NCBI RefSeq assembly: GCF_030296935.1
Contig: NZ_AP028032.1
Location: 2,480,001-2,544,000 of the forward strand
Direction of reading: 5' to 3'
Origin: Coprobacter fastidiosus
GTDB taxonomy: Bacteria; Bacteroidota; Bacteroidia; Bacteroidales; Coprobacteraceae
Length of the DNA: 64,000 nucleotides
Positions 42,210 through 52,900 of this stretch are shown here, piece after piece (within the stretch, counting starts at the first letter, position 1; each line of letters begins with the position of its first letter). A program made the translations under genes and the position numbers. The notes beneath the pieces are model-generated. The model saw nothing but the letters and a program-made list of their open reading frames with translations. It did not search any database and had not been told where the DNA came from.

Positions 42210-42992
42210 TTATTTTTTGTATTTCATAGCTTCGGGAACTAATTTCTTTAAATTTGCTATTCGAGAGGCATCAGACGGATGGGTGCTTAAAAATTCGGGG
42301 GTGGAAGATCCTTGAGTTGCCATTCTTTCCCAGAATGCAGGCGCTTTCTCGGGATTATAGCCGGCCATTGCCATAAAAATGAGACCCATACGGTCGCTCT
42401 CGGATTCTTGCTTACGGGAATAGGGCAGCATGACACCTACTTGTGTCCCGACACCATATATTTGATTTGCCAAAGCTTGCGCTGCATCCGACTTGTTTTG
42501 CATCAGGGTGTTTAACGCTACTCCGCCATATTGAACGAGCATTTGCTGGCTGATTCGTTCGCTGCTGTGTTTGGCGACGGCATGAGCGATCTCATGTCCG
42601 AGAACGACAGCCAATCCGTCATCATCGAGAGTGTACGGAAGTATGCCGGTATTTACAACCACTTTCCCTCCGGGCATGCAAAAAGCATTCGGTGTATTAT
42701 CGTTAACCAGTACAAATTGCCAATTATAAGAAGCTGCATCGGCAGTCATACCGTTGTTTCGCAAGAAACTCATGACGGCATTTGCAATGCGTTGTCCGAC
42801 ACGTGCGACTTGTAGTGTCTTCATATAGTCTGTTGACACTTTTGCCGTTTTCATGTAATCCGAGAAACTTTGATTACTTAATGCAAGAACCTCTTGATCA
42901 GAGACAAGATTGAGTTGTCTTCGACCGGTCAGCGGTACGCTGCTGCATCCGAGCATTATAAAGAAGATAAACGATATGGCGATTTTTTTCAT
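42210..42992 (-). CDS. M48-family metalloprotease lipoprotein
   Basis: 260 residues with a lipoprotein signal (AISFIFFIMLGC, Cys near residue 16) and the conserved post-lipobox SSVPLTGRRQLNLVSD. The zinc site is VVLGHEIAHAVAKHSSE (HExxH), with the third ligand Glu in ESESDRMGLIFMAMAGYNPE. Related proteins (LoiP/BepA group) act in outer-membrane protein quality control. It lies between surE and a GNAT gene. Confidence 0.92.
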   Translation of the reverse strand: MKKIAISFIFFIMLGCSSVPLTGRRQLNLVSDQEVLALSNQSFSDYMKTAKVSTDYMKTLQVARVGQRIANAVMSFLRNNGMTADAASYNWQFVLVNDNTPNAFCMPGGKVVVNTGILPYTLDDDGLAVVLGHEIAHAVAKHSSERISQQMLVQYGGVALNTLMQNKSDAAQALANQIYGVGTQVGVMLPYSRKQESESDRMGLIFMAMAGYNPEKAPAFWERMATQGSSTPEFLSTHPSDASRIANLKKLVPEAMKYKK

Positions 42993-43001
42993 GAGTCGGA
43001 A

Positions 43002-43787
43002 TTATTCTAAAGATAAAAGATCATTTATTTCCGGAATGGCGGAATAGGCTGTTTGATCACAAGTGCATGGAACTATCGAGATATAACCGTGAGCAAGTGC
43101 CCATTCGTCAGTATCTTCATTCTCGGGTTCTAAATTCATAAAACGGCCGGTCAGCCAATAGTAATCTTTCCCGTGCGGATCGATACGGTGGTCGTATTCT
43201 TCGGTCCAGTAGCCTTGAGCCTGGCGGCAGATGCGTGCACCTTTCGGACGAGGAATTGCCGGAATATTGATGTTTAAACAGACCGAAGGCGGAAGCCCTT
43301 TTTCCAAGACTTTTTTACAACTTTCCCTTACGATCTCCCGGCAGGGCGAAAAATCTGCATCCGGTTCGTGACTGGTAAGAGAGAAACCGATAGAGGGGAT
43401 TCCGATTATACAGCCTTCCAGAGCAGCTCCCATCGTTCCCGAGTAAACAATGCTGACGCCAGAGTTCGAACCGTGATTGATTCCGGATAATAAAAGGTCA
43501 GGCCGGCGGTCGAACAGTTGATTCATAGAAAGTTTTACACAATCGACCGGTGTGCCGTTTGTCCGGTAAAAAGATATGTTCCTGTAATGTTCGATCAAAT
43601 TGAGCCTTAGAGGAATGCCGACAGATAGTGCGCTCGATTGGCCGGAACGGGGACTATCCGGTGCTACGACTACGATGTCGCCCAAATCTTCTATCATTTT
43701 TACCAGTTCGTGAACGCCTTTTGCTTCTATTCCGTCATCATTCGTTACTAAAATAAGCGGTCTTTTTTCTGTGGCTGGGACTTTCAT
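43002..43787 (-). CDS. surE: 5'/3'-nucleotidase SurE
   Basis: A 261-residue metal-dependent phosphatase for nucleoside monophosphates. The signature LILVTNDDGIEAKGVHEL and the downstream SGINHGSNSGVSIVYSGTMG hold the metal site. I choose the ATG at 43787 (MKVPATEKRP): a TACATTTG -7 element at 43818-43825 places the transcript start downstream of the alternative ATG at 43820. Confidence 0.95.
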   Translation of the reverse strand: MKVPATEKRPLILVTNDDGIEAKGVHELVKMIEDLGDIVVVAPDSPRSGQSSALSVGIPLRLNLIEHYRNISFYRTNGTPVDCVKLSMNQLFDRRPDLLLSGINHGSNSGVSIVYSGTMGAALEGCIIGIPSIGFSLTSHEPDADFSPCREIVRESCKKVLEKGLPPSVCLNINIPAIPRPKGARICRQAQGYWTEEYDHRIDPHGKDYYWLTGRFMNLEPENEDTDEWALAHGYISIVPCTCDQTAYSAIPEINDLLSLE

Positions 43788-43817
43788 ATATATTTTAATT
43801 GTCAGGTTCTTTGTATG

Positions 43818-43825
43818 CAAATGTA
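43818..43825 (-). promoter_or_regulatory. -7 promoter element of the surE operon
   Basis: Minus-strand TACATTTG, matching TAnnTTTG, predicts transcription from about 43811 and a 24-nt leader. It also argues for the shorter SurE start. Confidence 0.5.
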
Positions 43826-44079
43826 CAAAATAAACATTTTTCAGACCGCTTTTTTTAACGTGTAGTTTATTCGAGTGCTAAATTAATTGAAAGGCACAGT
43901 AGTATCCGTCAAATTTATTTATCTTTGTCACGATGAGTGAGCACTTTACGTATATTCGGAATCTTATTGATGTTATTAACAATAAAGCCGACTTATCAAC
44001 AATCGGGACATTTTTTTGTGTGCTGATAAATAGCAGAACATAAAAAACGGTTACTTTGCTCCCGATAAAATTTTGTGTT

Positions 44080-44844
44080 ATGGGTAAAGTTATTGCTATT
44101 GCCAATCAAAAGGGAGGAGTGGGGAAAACCACTACTTCGATCAATTTGGCCGCATCATTAGCCGCGTTGGACAAAAAAGTTCTCGTGATCGATGCCGACC
44201 CACAGGCAAATGCTTCTTCAGGACTCGGGGTAGATCCTCGTACGGTTTCTGTATCGATTTATGAATGTCTGATCGGCGGAAATTCTTTGCGTGAGGCGAT
44301 TGTCGGATCTTGTGTTTCAGGATTGGACATCGTGTGTTCGAGAATCGATCTTGTCGGTGCAGAATTGGAACTCTTGAATGTAGAAAACCGAGAGCGAGTG
44401 TTGTCACGGTTACTGGATGAGGTCAAGCGGGAATATGATTATGTTTTGATAGACTGCTCTCCGTCGTTGGGTTTGATAACCGTCAATTCTTTAACCGCTG
44501 CGGATTCGGTTATTATTCCGGTTCAGGCCGAATATTTTGCGTTGGAAGGAATCAGTAAATTATTGAACACAATTAAGATTATCAAATCCAAATTGAATCC
44601 GGCTTTGGAAATAGAGGGCTTTTTGCTGACTATGTACGATGCTCGGCTGAGACTTGCCAATCAAATTTATGAGGAACTGAAAAAGCATTTCAGGGATATG
44701 GTGTTTACTACCGTTATTCAGCGGAATATCCGGTTGAGCGAAGCTCCCAGTCATGGGATTCCGGCGATATTGTACGATCCGGATTCTCGCGGAAGTATTA
44801 ACCACATGCAACTGGCAAAAGAGTTGATCGAAAGAGAGAGTTGA
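44080..44844 (+). CDS. parA: Chromosome partitioning ATPase ParA (Soj)
   Basis: 254 residues from the ATG at 44080 ([20 protein letters not shown]); the in-frame ATG at 44056 adds eight atypical residues. The deviant Walker A KGGVGKTT, switch [12 protein letters not shown] and Walker B-like [12 protein letters not shown] are intact. It binds DNA as an ATP dimer and is driven by ParB bound at parS. parB follows after 51 bp. Confidence 0.95.
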   Translation: MGKVIAIANQKGGVGKTTTSINLAASLAALDKKVLVIDADPQANASSGLGVDPRTVSVSIYECLIGGNSLREAIVGSCVSGLDIVCSRIDLVGAELELLNVENRERVLSRLLDEVKREYDYVLIDCSPSLGLITVNSLTAADSVIIPVQAEYFALEGISKLLNTIKIIKSKLNPALEIEGFLLTMYDARLRLANQIYEELKKHFRDMVFTTVIQRNIRLSEAPSHGIPAILYDPDSRGSINHMQLAKELIERES

Positions 44845-44895
44845 TTTTATAAGATAAACCTGTCTTGCCCGGCAGGTATAAAAGGGCGACATACT

Positions 44896-45783
44896 ATGGC
44901 TACATTTAAAAGAAACGCTTTGGGGCGTGGACTCGACGCACTTATTACGATGGATGAGGTGAAAACGGAAGGGTCTTCGTCGATAAATGAAATAGAAATT
45001 TCAAAAATAAAGCCGAATCCGGATCAACCCAGACGGGAATTTGATCAGGAAGCGTTGTCGGAACTGGCTACATCTATTCGAGAATTGGGTATTATACAGC
45101 CGATATCTTTACGTCAGATATCAGACGGAACTTATCAGATCATTGCCGGGGAGCGTCGTTACAGGGCTTCTATCATGGCCGGCCTTAAAACTATTCCGGC
45201 TTATGTGCGTACAGCAGAGGATGAGACGATGATGGAGATGGCGTTGATAGAAAATATTCAACGGGAAGATTTGAATTCTATCGAAATCGCATTGACGTTT
45301 CAGAAATTGATCGAACAGTATAATCTGACTCAAGAACGGTTGAGCGACCGGGTAGGTAAGAAAAGGACGACTATCGCTAATTATCTGCGTTTGTTGAAAC
45401 TGCCGGCTGAAATTCAAATGGGGCTGAAGAACAAATTGCTGGATATGGGACATGCGCGGGCTTTGCTGTCGATTGATGACCCTGCACTTCAGTTGAAAGT
45501 GTATGAATTGATACAAGAGAACGGTTATTCTGTGCGTAAAGTCGAAGAAATCGTGAAAAGTCTTTCCGAAGGACATTCGATAGAAGAAGCGAAAAAGCCG
45601 AAAGTCCCTTCTCGTCCTACTTCACGCGAAGAATATGATATTCTGAAAAAACATCTTTCTTCATTTTTTAATACAAAAGTTCAGTTTACTTGTAATGATG
45701 AAGGAAAAGGAAGGATTAGTATTCCTTTTAAAAATGAAGAGGAGTTGGAACGTTTGATCGCTATCTTTGATAAACTGAAATAG
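44896..45783 (+). CDS. parB: Chromosome partitioning protein ParB (Spo0J)
   Basis: 295 residues. The N-terminal ParA-interaction segment (RNALGRGLDALI) is followed by the CTP-binding ParB domain, about 35-125, with QPRREFDQEALSELA, GERRYRASIMAG and ALIENIQREDLNSIE. The central helix-turn-helix region (LTQERLSDRVGKKRTTIANY) and a C-terminal dimerisation domain follow. It loads on parS near the origin; no parS was found in this window. Confidence 0.95.
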   Translation: MATFKRNALGRGLDALITMDEVKTEGSSSINEIEISKIKPNPDQPRREFDQEALSELATSIRELGIIQPISLRQISDGTYQIIAGERRYRASIMAGLKTIPAYVRTAEDETMMEMALIENIQREDLNSIEIALTFQKLIEQYNLTQERLSDRVGKKRTTIANYLRLLKLPAEIQMGLKNKLLDMGHARALLSIDDPALQLKVYELIQENGYSVRKVEEIVKSLSEGHSIEEAKKPKVPSRPTSREEYDILKKHLSSFFNTKVQFTCNDEGKGRISIPFKNEEELERLIAIFDKLK

Positions 45784-45787
45784 TATT

Positions 45788-46504
45788 TTGACAGGGATAT
45801 ATTACATATACAGACATAAAATACTGGGGATCTTTTTAATTATATGTCTTTTAATTCCGGTGTCGGTTGTCCCGGTATCGGCTCAAATACAGACGGAAGT
45901 TTCTACCGGAAAAGATTCTCTTTATGTCATCGGTACAGAGGGGTCTATCGATGTTGTCGATACTACCGGATTGGAGGTCGACCGTAGAGATAGTGTCGTG
46001 TTCAACCCCGATCCGATGAAAGCCGTTTGGTTATCGGCATTAGTCCCGGGTCTGGGACAGATTTATAATCGGAGATATTGGAAATTGCCGATTGTAATAG
46101 GCGGGTTTATGGGATTAACGTATGCCGTCTCATGGAATGGCCGATATTATACCGATTATTCTCAGGCATATCGGGATGTTATGGATAGTGATCCGACTAC
46201 CGATAGTTATATAAATTTTCTTCCGTATAACCGTAGGAATGATAAAGAATGGATCGAATCGAATACCGAGTGGCTGAAAAGTGCGATGAAACGGAAGAAG
46301 GATTTTTACCGTCGTAATCGGGATTTATGTATTATATCTATGATCGGGGTTTATGTCGTGGCCATGATCGATGCTTATGTCGATGCTCAATTATATCATT
46401 TTGACATTACACCTGATGTTTCGATGCATTTGCTTCCGGCTGTAATGGAGCCTACGCCATTTTCGAGTACCTCATTGGGGTTGCAATGTGCGATAACTTT
46501 TTAA
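45788..46504 (+). CDS. DUF5683 membrane-associated protein
   Basis: 238 residues. An N-terminal hydrophobic segment (ILGIFLIICLLIPVSVVPVSAQ) is signal-peptide-like. The core at about 75-125 is MKAVWLSALVPGLGQIYNRR followed by a hydrophobic stretch and SQAYRD, then a second hydrophobic segment near 190 (IISMIGVYVVAMIDAYVDA). This matches DUF5683, often found between parB and a lytic transglycosylase in Bacteroidota; its function is unknown. No ATG precedes the signal, so the TTG at 45788, 4 bp after parB, is taken as the start. Confidence 0.8.
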   Translation: MTGIYYIYRHKILGIFLIICLLIPVSVVPVSAQIQTEVSTGKDSLYVIGTEGSIDVVDTTGLEVDRRDSVVFNPDPMKAVWLSALVPGLGQIYNRRYWKLPIVIGGFMGLTYAVSWNGRYYTDYSQAYRDVMDSDPTTDSYINFLPYNRRNDKEWIESNTEWLKSAMKRKKDFYRRNRDLCIISMIGVYVVAMIDAYVDAQLYHFDITPDVSMHLLPAVMEPTPFSSTSLGLQCAITF

Positions 46505-46519
46505 AATAATGAATTGATT

Positions 46520-48121
46520 ATGCAGAAAATAGTGCTTATATTTCTTTTTTCGGTTTTGCTATTCCCTGTTTGGGGAACGATAGATGAATCTCAGAAAATC
46601 AAAACAGCTAAAGATACGATTTCAGATCAGGAAATCGTTTTGCCGGAAAGCCTTGAAGCTGATGTCGATAGTCTTCTGTCCAGTTGGTTTTTAAAGAAAT
46701 ATGCCATAATCGATGAAAATTGCATAAGAAGCAGTGTTAATATAGATTATCCGGATTCTGTTTATATTCAGCGTTTGGCGGCTTTACCTACTGTTATAGA
46801 AATGCCGTATAATCAGGTTGTAAAAAGTTATATAACTCTTTATACCGAGAAGCGTCGTGAATTGGTAGAAACGATGATCGGTCTGAGTGCCTATTATTTT
46901 CCTATTTTCGAACAAGCTCTTGAAAAAGCCGGATTGCCTCTTGAATTGAAATATCTGCCGATCATCGAATCGGCTTTGCGTCCGGATGCTGTTTCCCGTG
47001 CAGGAGCTACCGGGTTATGGCAGTTTATGATCGGTACGGCAAAGCCTTTAGGTCTTGAAGTAAATAGTTTGATCGACGAACGTCGAGATCCTGTTCGTTC
47101 GTCAGAGACAGCCGTACGATATTTAAAAGAATTGTACAATATTTATCAAGACTGGCCTCTTGCCATAGCCTCCTATAATTGTGGTCCGGGAAATGTAAAT
47201 AAAGCGATCCGCCGTTCGGGTGGCAAAAAAGACTATTGGGAAATTTATAATTACCTGCCGAAAGAAACTCGGGGCTATGTACCTGCGTTTATTGCGGCTA
47301 ATTATGTGATGCATTATTACCAAGAACATAATATTTGTCCGGTTCTTACCGACCTGCCTTTGACGACCGACACGATACAGATCAGCGATCGTATTCATTT
47401 GAAGCAGATTGCTGATGTTTTGGAGATTCCTATGGACCTATTACGAGGGCTTAATCCGCAATATCGAAAAGATATTATTCCGGGAGATACCCGTTTGAGA
47501 ACGTTGTGTCTGCCTGCGCAGCAGGCTTACGCTTTTATCGATGCGAAAGATTCTATCGTCAATTATCAATCTGAGATATATGGTCGGCGAACAACTGTCG
47601 AACCTGCAGGTTATTATGCTTCGACCGGAGGCGGCAGTTGGGTATATCATCGTGTAAGAAAAGGAGAGTCTCTTTCTGTTATCGCCAATCGTTATGGTGT
47701 TTCTGTCCGGAATCTTCGTAATTGGAATCATTTAAAGAATAATAATATCGTAGCCGGGCGAAGACTGAAAGTTTATCGTGCCGAACTCGCTCGGAAAACT
47801 CCTTCTAAAAAAGTCGAGAAACCGGATAGTATAACTGTCATCTCTAAAGATTCGACTTTTATTGCACAATCTACGAAAGAAGTAAAAAACGAAACTGCCG
47901 TTATTTCTCCGGTTTCGAGTAAGAAGAATATTTCGACGGCACGTAATCCGCGCAATCCTGCCTATGATCGTTATCATTATCATAAGGTCACTCGGGGAGA
48001 GAGTTTATGGACTATTTCGCAACGTTTCCCGGGTGTTACTACTAATTTGTTGAAAAAAATAAATAATTTGCATTCATCCTCCTTGAAGGTCGGTCAAATC
48101 CTTAAAATTCCGGAAGTTTGA
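46520..48121 (+). CDS. MltD-like lytic transglycosylase with two LysM domains
   Basis: 533 residues from the ATG at 46520 (MQKIVLIFLFSVLLFP); a TTG two codons upstream is less likely. After the signal peptide, the SLT domain (~135-255) shows LKYLPIIESALRPDAVSRAG with the catalytic Glu, GATGLWQFMIGTAK and AIASYNCGPGNVNKAI. LysM repeats at about 373-418 (RVRKGESLSVIANRYGVS) and 484-530 (VTRGESLWTISQRFPG) bind peptidoglycan. It cleaves glycan strands in the periplasm to give anhydro-muropeptides. Confidence 0.94.
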   Translation: MQKIVLIFLFSVLLFPVWGTIDESQKIKTAKDTISDQEIVLPESLEADVDSLLSSWFLKKYAIIDENCIRSSVNIDYPDSVYIQRLAALPTVIEMPYNQVVKSYITLYTEKRRELVETMIGLSAYYFPIFEQALEKAGLPLELKYLPIIESALRPDAVSRAGATGLWQFMIGTAKPLGLEVNSLIDERRDPVRSSETAVRYLKELYNIYQDWPLAIASYNCGPGNVNKAIRRSGGKKDYWEIYNYLPKETRGYVPAFIAANYVMHYYQEHNICPVLTDLPLTTDTIQISDRIHLKQIADVLEIPMDLLRGLNPQYRKDIIPGDTRLRTLCLPAQQAYAFIDAKDSIVNYQSEIYGRRTTVEPAGYYASTGGGSWVYHRVRKGESLSVIANRYGVSVRNLRNWNHLKNNNIVAGRRLKVYRAELARKTPSKKVEKPDSITVISKDSTFIAQSTKEVKNETAVISPVSSKKNISTARNPRNPAYDRYHYHKVTRGESLWTISQRFPGVTTNLLKKINNLHSSSLKVGQILKIPEV

Positions 48122-48124
48122 TTC

Positions 48125-48142
48125 TGTGGAAAAATTTCCACA
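48125..48142. repeat. Near-perfect palindrome TGTGGAAAAATTTCCACA
   Basis: This 18-bp palindrome lies 4 bp after the transglycosylase stop and 43 bp before the next promoter -7 box. It has no long T-run, so it is a weak terminator candidate. A protein-binding operator for the pectin cluster is another possibility. Confidence 0.5.
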
Positions 48143-48184
48143 ATTTGTGTCAAAAAATACTCTTTTGAATAGGATTGTGTGTCT

Positions 48185-48192
48185 TATTTTTG
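48185..48192 (+). promoter_or_regulatory. -7 promoter element before the CE12-CE8 gene
   Basis: TATTTTTG matches TAnnTTTG. A TTTG lies 17 bp upstream (48164-48167), slightly closer than the usual 19-21. It predicts transcription from about 48199 and a 16-nt leader. Confidence 0.5.
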
Positions 48193-48214
48193 TGACATGT
48201 TTAAATGTCTATAA

Positions 48215-49879
48215 ATGAAGAACACATCCTACTATATCTTATTTACATTATTTACGTGCATTTTTTGTTCGTTCGATGTCGAGCGCATTCCTGTCATTTA
48301 TATGATCGGAGACTCGACAATGGCCGATAAATCTCTTTCGGGCGGAAATCCTGAACGAGGTTGGGGACAGATGTTCCCCGGATTTTTGACTCCGGATATT
48401 CATGTCGATAACAGAGCTTTGAATGGACGCAGTACGCGGAGTTTCAGAAATGAAGGACATTGGGAACTTGTACGGAAAAAACTTCGTAAAGGGGATTATG
48501 TGTTTATCCAATTCGGGCATAATGATCAAAAAGCTGATACTGCCCGTCATTCAGATGCGGAAACCGACTATAAGATAAATTTAGGGAAATATATAGATGA
48601 GACCCGAAAAGTCGGGGCGATACCGGTACTTTTTACGCCTATTGTCCGTAGAAAGTTTAATCCGAACGGTACATTAGCAGATACGCATGGGAAATATACC
48701 GATGCAGTAAGAACTGTTGCTAAGGAAAAACAAGTTTTATTAATCGATTTAAATAAAATGTCTGCCGGTTTATTGGAAAAGTACGGACCAGAAAAATCTA
48801 CTTTTCTTTTTGTCTGGGTCGAGCCGGGAATTTATGCTGCATTGCCTAAAGGAAAACAGGATAATACTCATCTTAATGTGCGAGGCGCGAGATTAATTGC
48901 CCGTATGGTCGCCGAGGCGATAAAAGAGACTATTCCTGCTCTTGCTCCTCATATCGTGATGTATGATTACGTTGTAGCTAAAGATGGTAGCGGAGATTTT
49001 TTTACTATACAAGAGGCCATTGATGCAGTACCTGATTTCAGGAAAAAAGGGCGTACGACGATCTATATACGGGAAGGCGTTTATAAAGAAAAGGTTATTT
49101 TGCCGGAGAGTAAAATAAATGTTTCATTTATGGGAGAGTCCCGAACTAAGACTATTTTGACTTATGATGATTATGCTTCTAAAATGAATGTATTCGGAGA
49201 GGAGATGTCTACTTCGGGTTCTGCTTCATTTTATGTTTACGCTCCGGATTTTATAGCTGAGAATATGACTTTCGAGAATAGTTCAGGGCCTGTCGGACAG
49301 GCTGTTGCCGTTTTTGTGAGCGGAGATCGTTCTATATTCCGGAATTGTCGTTTTCTGGGCTTTCAGGATACTCTTTATACTTATGATAAAGATAGCCGGC
49401 AATATTACGAAGGCTGCTATATCGAAGGAACGGTCGATTTTATTTTCGGAAAATCTACTGCGTGGTTCGAGAACTGTACAATTCACAGTAAACGTTCAGA
49501 AGGGTATCTTACTGCAGCGGCGACTCCGGCAGGAAAGGCATACGGGTATGTTTTCCATAATTGCCGGTTGACGGCAGATCACTCTGTCGAAAATGTTTAT
49601 TTGGGGCGTCCTTGGCGTCCTTTTGCCCGGACTTTGTTTATTGAATGTGATATGGGTAGCCATATTTCTCCTGAAGGGTGGCATAATTGGAGGAAACCCG
49701 ATGCTGAAAAGACAACTTTTTATGGCGAGTATAAAAGTCGGGGTGAGGGTGGAAATTGTGAAGGTCGGGTTAGCTGGTCGCATCAGCTTACGAATAAAGA
49801 GGCGGATCAGATAACTTTAAGAAATGTATTGGGAGGAAACGATGAGTGGTATCCTCAGATAATAGGAACAGTTAAATAG
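48215..49879 (+). CDS. Rhamnogalacturonan acetylesterase (CE12) - pectin methylesterase (CE8) fusion
   Basis: 554 residues. The N-terminal SGNH esterase, about 25-240, has YMIGDSTMADKSL with the nucleophile Ser, ALNGRSTRSF, FGHNDQK and the Asp-His pair in DNTHLN. From about 250 comes a CE8 beta-helix: VVAKDGSGDFFTIQEAIDA, GPVGQAVAVFV, GFQDTLYTY, GTVDFIFGK and YLGRPWRPFA, with both catalytic Asp and the Arg. It would remove acetyl and methyl esters from pectin in one polypeptide. Signal peptide (ILFTLFTCIFCSF). First gene of the pectin cluster. Confidence 0.9.
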   Translation: MKNTSYYILFTLFTCIFCSFDVERIPVIYMIGDSTMADKSLSGGNPERGWGQMFPGFLTPDIHVDNRALNGRSTRSFRNEGHWELVRKKLRKGDYVFIQFGHNDQKADTARHSDAETDYKINLGKYIDETRKVGAIPVLFTPIVRRKFNPNGTLADTHGKYTDAVRTVAKEKQVLLIDLNKMSAGLLEKYGPEKSTFLFVWVEPGIYAALPKGKQDNTHLNVRGARLIARMVAEAIKETIPALAPHIVMYDYVVAKDGSGDFFTIQEAIDAVPDFRKKGRTTIYIREGVYKEKVILPESKINVSFMGESRTKTILTYDDYASKMNVFGEEMSTSGSASFYVYAPDFIAENMTFENSSGPVGQAVAVFVSGDRSIFRNCRFLGFQDTLYTYDKDSRQYYEGCYIEGTVDFIFGKSTAWFENCTIHSKRSEGYLTAAATPAGKAYGYVFHNCRLTADHSVENVYLGRPWRPFARTLFIECDMGSHISPEGWHNWRKPDAEKTTFYGEYKSRGEGGNCEGRVSWSHQLTNKEADQITLRNVLGGNDEWYPQIIGTVK

Positions 49880-49900
49880 TATAAATATAAAATTATAACC

Positions 49901-52900
49901 ATGAAACAGATGATGAAACGATTCGGATTTTTATTTCTTTTATGTTTGTCGGTGATCGGTTCGATCCGTGCAGAAGAGAAACTTTTGTATTCTACGACAT
50001 TTCAAGATTGGGAATCTTCTTCTGCAAGCGATGATGCAGTCGTTGTACCTGCAAAGACTCATTTTTCGAACGAGGATTTTTCTTTTTCTTTGTCTCAGGT
50101 AGTTGTTTCTCCGACAGGAACAGATTCTAAATTTACCAGTTCTTATGTGACTCCCGGTTATATTCGGGCAGAAAAGAAGGATAATTCTGCTATCGAAATT
50201 TCTGCTTTGGAGTCGGTTACGAAGATCGAATTTGTAGAAGCTGCTACCGGAAATGATCGGGGATTGGGTGTGCAGATAAAGTATGAAGGTCAGTCTGAGT
50301 GGGAAACGATTTTCGATACGCCATTGGACGGGACATACTATTATGATTCTAATAACGAGAAATATAAAGATACACAGGGACATTTGGTCTCTATTTCCAT
50401 TCCGGAAGAAAAACAAAAGAATGTATCTATCCGCTTTTATAATTTGAATGGTTCTCAATATGCATTCCTGCTTAGTCTCGACATTTATGGCGATTATGTT
50501 TCTACGGCCGAACAGGTAACGTTGAGTACAAAAACGAATATCGAAGGTGCGGGGAATATATCTGTTTTTCCGGTATCGGAGACTTATGATATAAATTCGA
50601 CGGTAAAAATTTCTGCAGAGGCTGCTTTTGGATATGAATTCGTAAACTGGACGGATGATGATGGCGGTGCGGTACTGGGAAGCGATCCGGAGTTGGAACT
50701 TGTTTTAAATACCGATCGGAAAATAACCGCTAATTTCAATAAACTGACTTTGTATAAGCTGACTGTTTCTGTCAACGGTTCTCGGTGGGGTAAAATCTCT
50801 TTTTCTCCTGAGGCAGAGGATAATTTTTATCCGGAAGGAACTATCGTGACGCTTTCAGTGGTAGATAACCCTGTGACGATATTCGGAGGCTGGAGCGATG
50901 GTCAGACAGAAAAAGTTCGTACTGTTCAGATAACCGGGAATGTAGAGCTTTCAGCGAATTTCGATCAAAAGGACTTTATTGTAGGCTGGGATTTTAATGA
51001 TGCTGCCAGTGCTGAAAAAAGAAAAGAGATTCCCGCACCGTTCTATTCTGAATCTACGAATCAGGGGTTGCTTTCGGCTTATGAACCGACCGGAGCATCG
51101 GTAAATTGGTTATACCATGCTGCAGAATACACTCCGGCACATGCAAATGCTCGGCTTTGGACGACAGATTTTAGTTCCCGGCGTTATTTTCAGGCTCAGT
51201 TTTCGACTAAAGGATATACGAATATAGAGGTTACATCGCTGATGTCTGGAAGTTATCAAGTATATTCTAAGCAAAAAATGCAGTATTCGTTAGATAATAA
51301 AAATTTTAAAGACCTTGTGACGATAGATCTTTCTTCGGTTTACGGACAGTCGTTGTGGGAAGATTGTATCGGAAAACTTCCTGTTGAAGCGGAGGATCAA
51401 TCTATGGTTTATATTCGTTGGATTGCTGATGAAACAAGCACGATATTGGGTTCGGGGAATGATGGTACGACTTTGGCTAATGTATTCGTGTTTGCCGATC
51501 CTAAGAATGAATATGATCCGGAAGCTCCCGTATTGGCTTCGTCAGTTCCGGCTGAGGGTTCTTCTTCAGCTTCTGCGAATGGAGCATTAATTCTGAACTT
51601 TAACAAAAAAATAAAAGCCGGTACGGGAGATGTCGTATTGAACGGAATCTCTTTAGTCCCTGAATATGGATCTACGTCTGTTACTTTGCCTTATACGAAA
51701 TTAGCGTACAATACCCCTTATTCTGTCGATATTCCGGCCGGTTTTGTAACCAATGTATCGGGGATACCTAATGAAGCGTTCTCAGTAACGTTTACGACAA
51801 TGAGTCGTCCCGACCCGATCGCAAAAGTTTTTGATGTCGTAGTAGCACAGGACGGTTCAGGTGATTATACGTCTGTAAAAGAAGCAATCGATGCCGCACC
51901 TTCCGACCGTACATCTCCGTGGTTGATTTATATTAAAGCGGGAAAATATCAAGGCCATCTTGAAATTGCAAAACCGTATATTCATCTGATCGGGGAGGAT
52001 GCGGAGAGTGTTATTATTTCGGACGACCGAGTCAGCGGGGATAATGATTTGGGCAAGCCTGTCTATTCTCCAACTGACGGGGCTACCGTATATGTCACCG
52101 GAGATAATTTTTATGCGACGGGCATTTCGTTTGAAAACGAATACGGAATAACTGCGCAGGACGGACCTCAAGCCCTTGCTCTGTGTACTTATAGTGACCG
52201 GGCTATCTTGAATAGATGTAAGTTGAGAAGCTATCAAGATACTTACCTTACTTCGAATAAAACGGGGAGACGTCATTTCTTGAACGAATGTTTTATCGAA
52301 GGTGCTGTCGATTATATTTATGGAGCTGGGGATGTATTCTTTAATAAATGTACATTGTATAATACCCGTAAATCGGGAGGATATATCGTTGCACCGAATC
52401 ATAAGAAGGAAGAAAAGTGGGGCTATGTCTTTGATCATTGCGTTATCGACGGAAATGCTGATGTCGAAGGGCTTTATTTCGGCAGACCTTGGCACGATTC
52501 GCCTAAGACGGTATTTTTATATACTACATGCAAAGTCCCTGTTTATGCAAAAGGCTGGTATTTTACGATGGGAGGTATTCCGGAAATATGGGCAGACTAT
52601 AAAACCGTAGATGCATACGGAGATCCGGTCGATGTGTCATTGCGTAATGATTATTATTATTACTATGAAGGAGAAACAATTATAGATGAATCTACCGGAC
52701 AACCGAAAAAAGATGAGAACGGAGTAACCATGAAGGAGAATAAGATTGAAGGTTACGCCAAAAATTCGCTGACTGATGAAGAGGCTGCAGCTTATACGAT
52801 CGAAAATGTAATGAGTGGAAGTGATGATTGGGATCCGGCGATTATGACGGAGAGTGTCGAAGCACCGTCCGGTTTGAAGATAGAAGGTAAGACGTTAAGT

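Noticed and set aside
43993-44001. TTATCAACA upstream of parA, one mismatch from a DnaA box
   Set aside because: A single near-match without clustering, an AT-rich unwinding element or dnaA nearby is not enough to call an origin.
43821-46000. Possible parS site near parA/parB
   Set aside because: No sequence like the TGTTNCACGTGAAACA palindrome was found.
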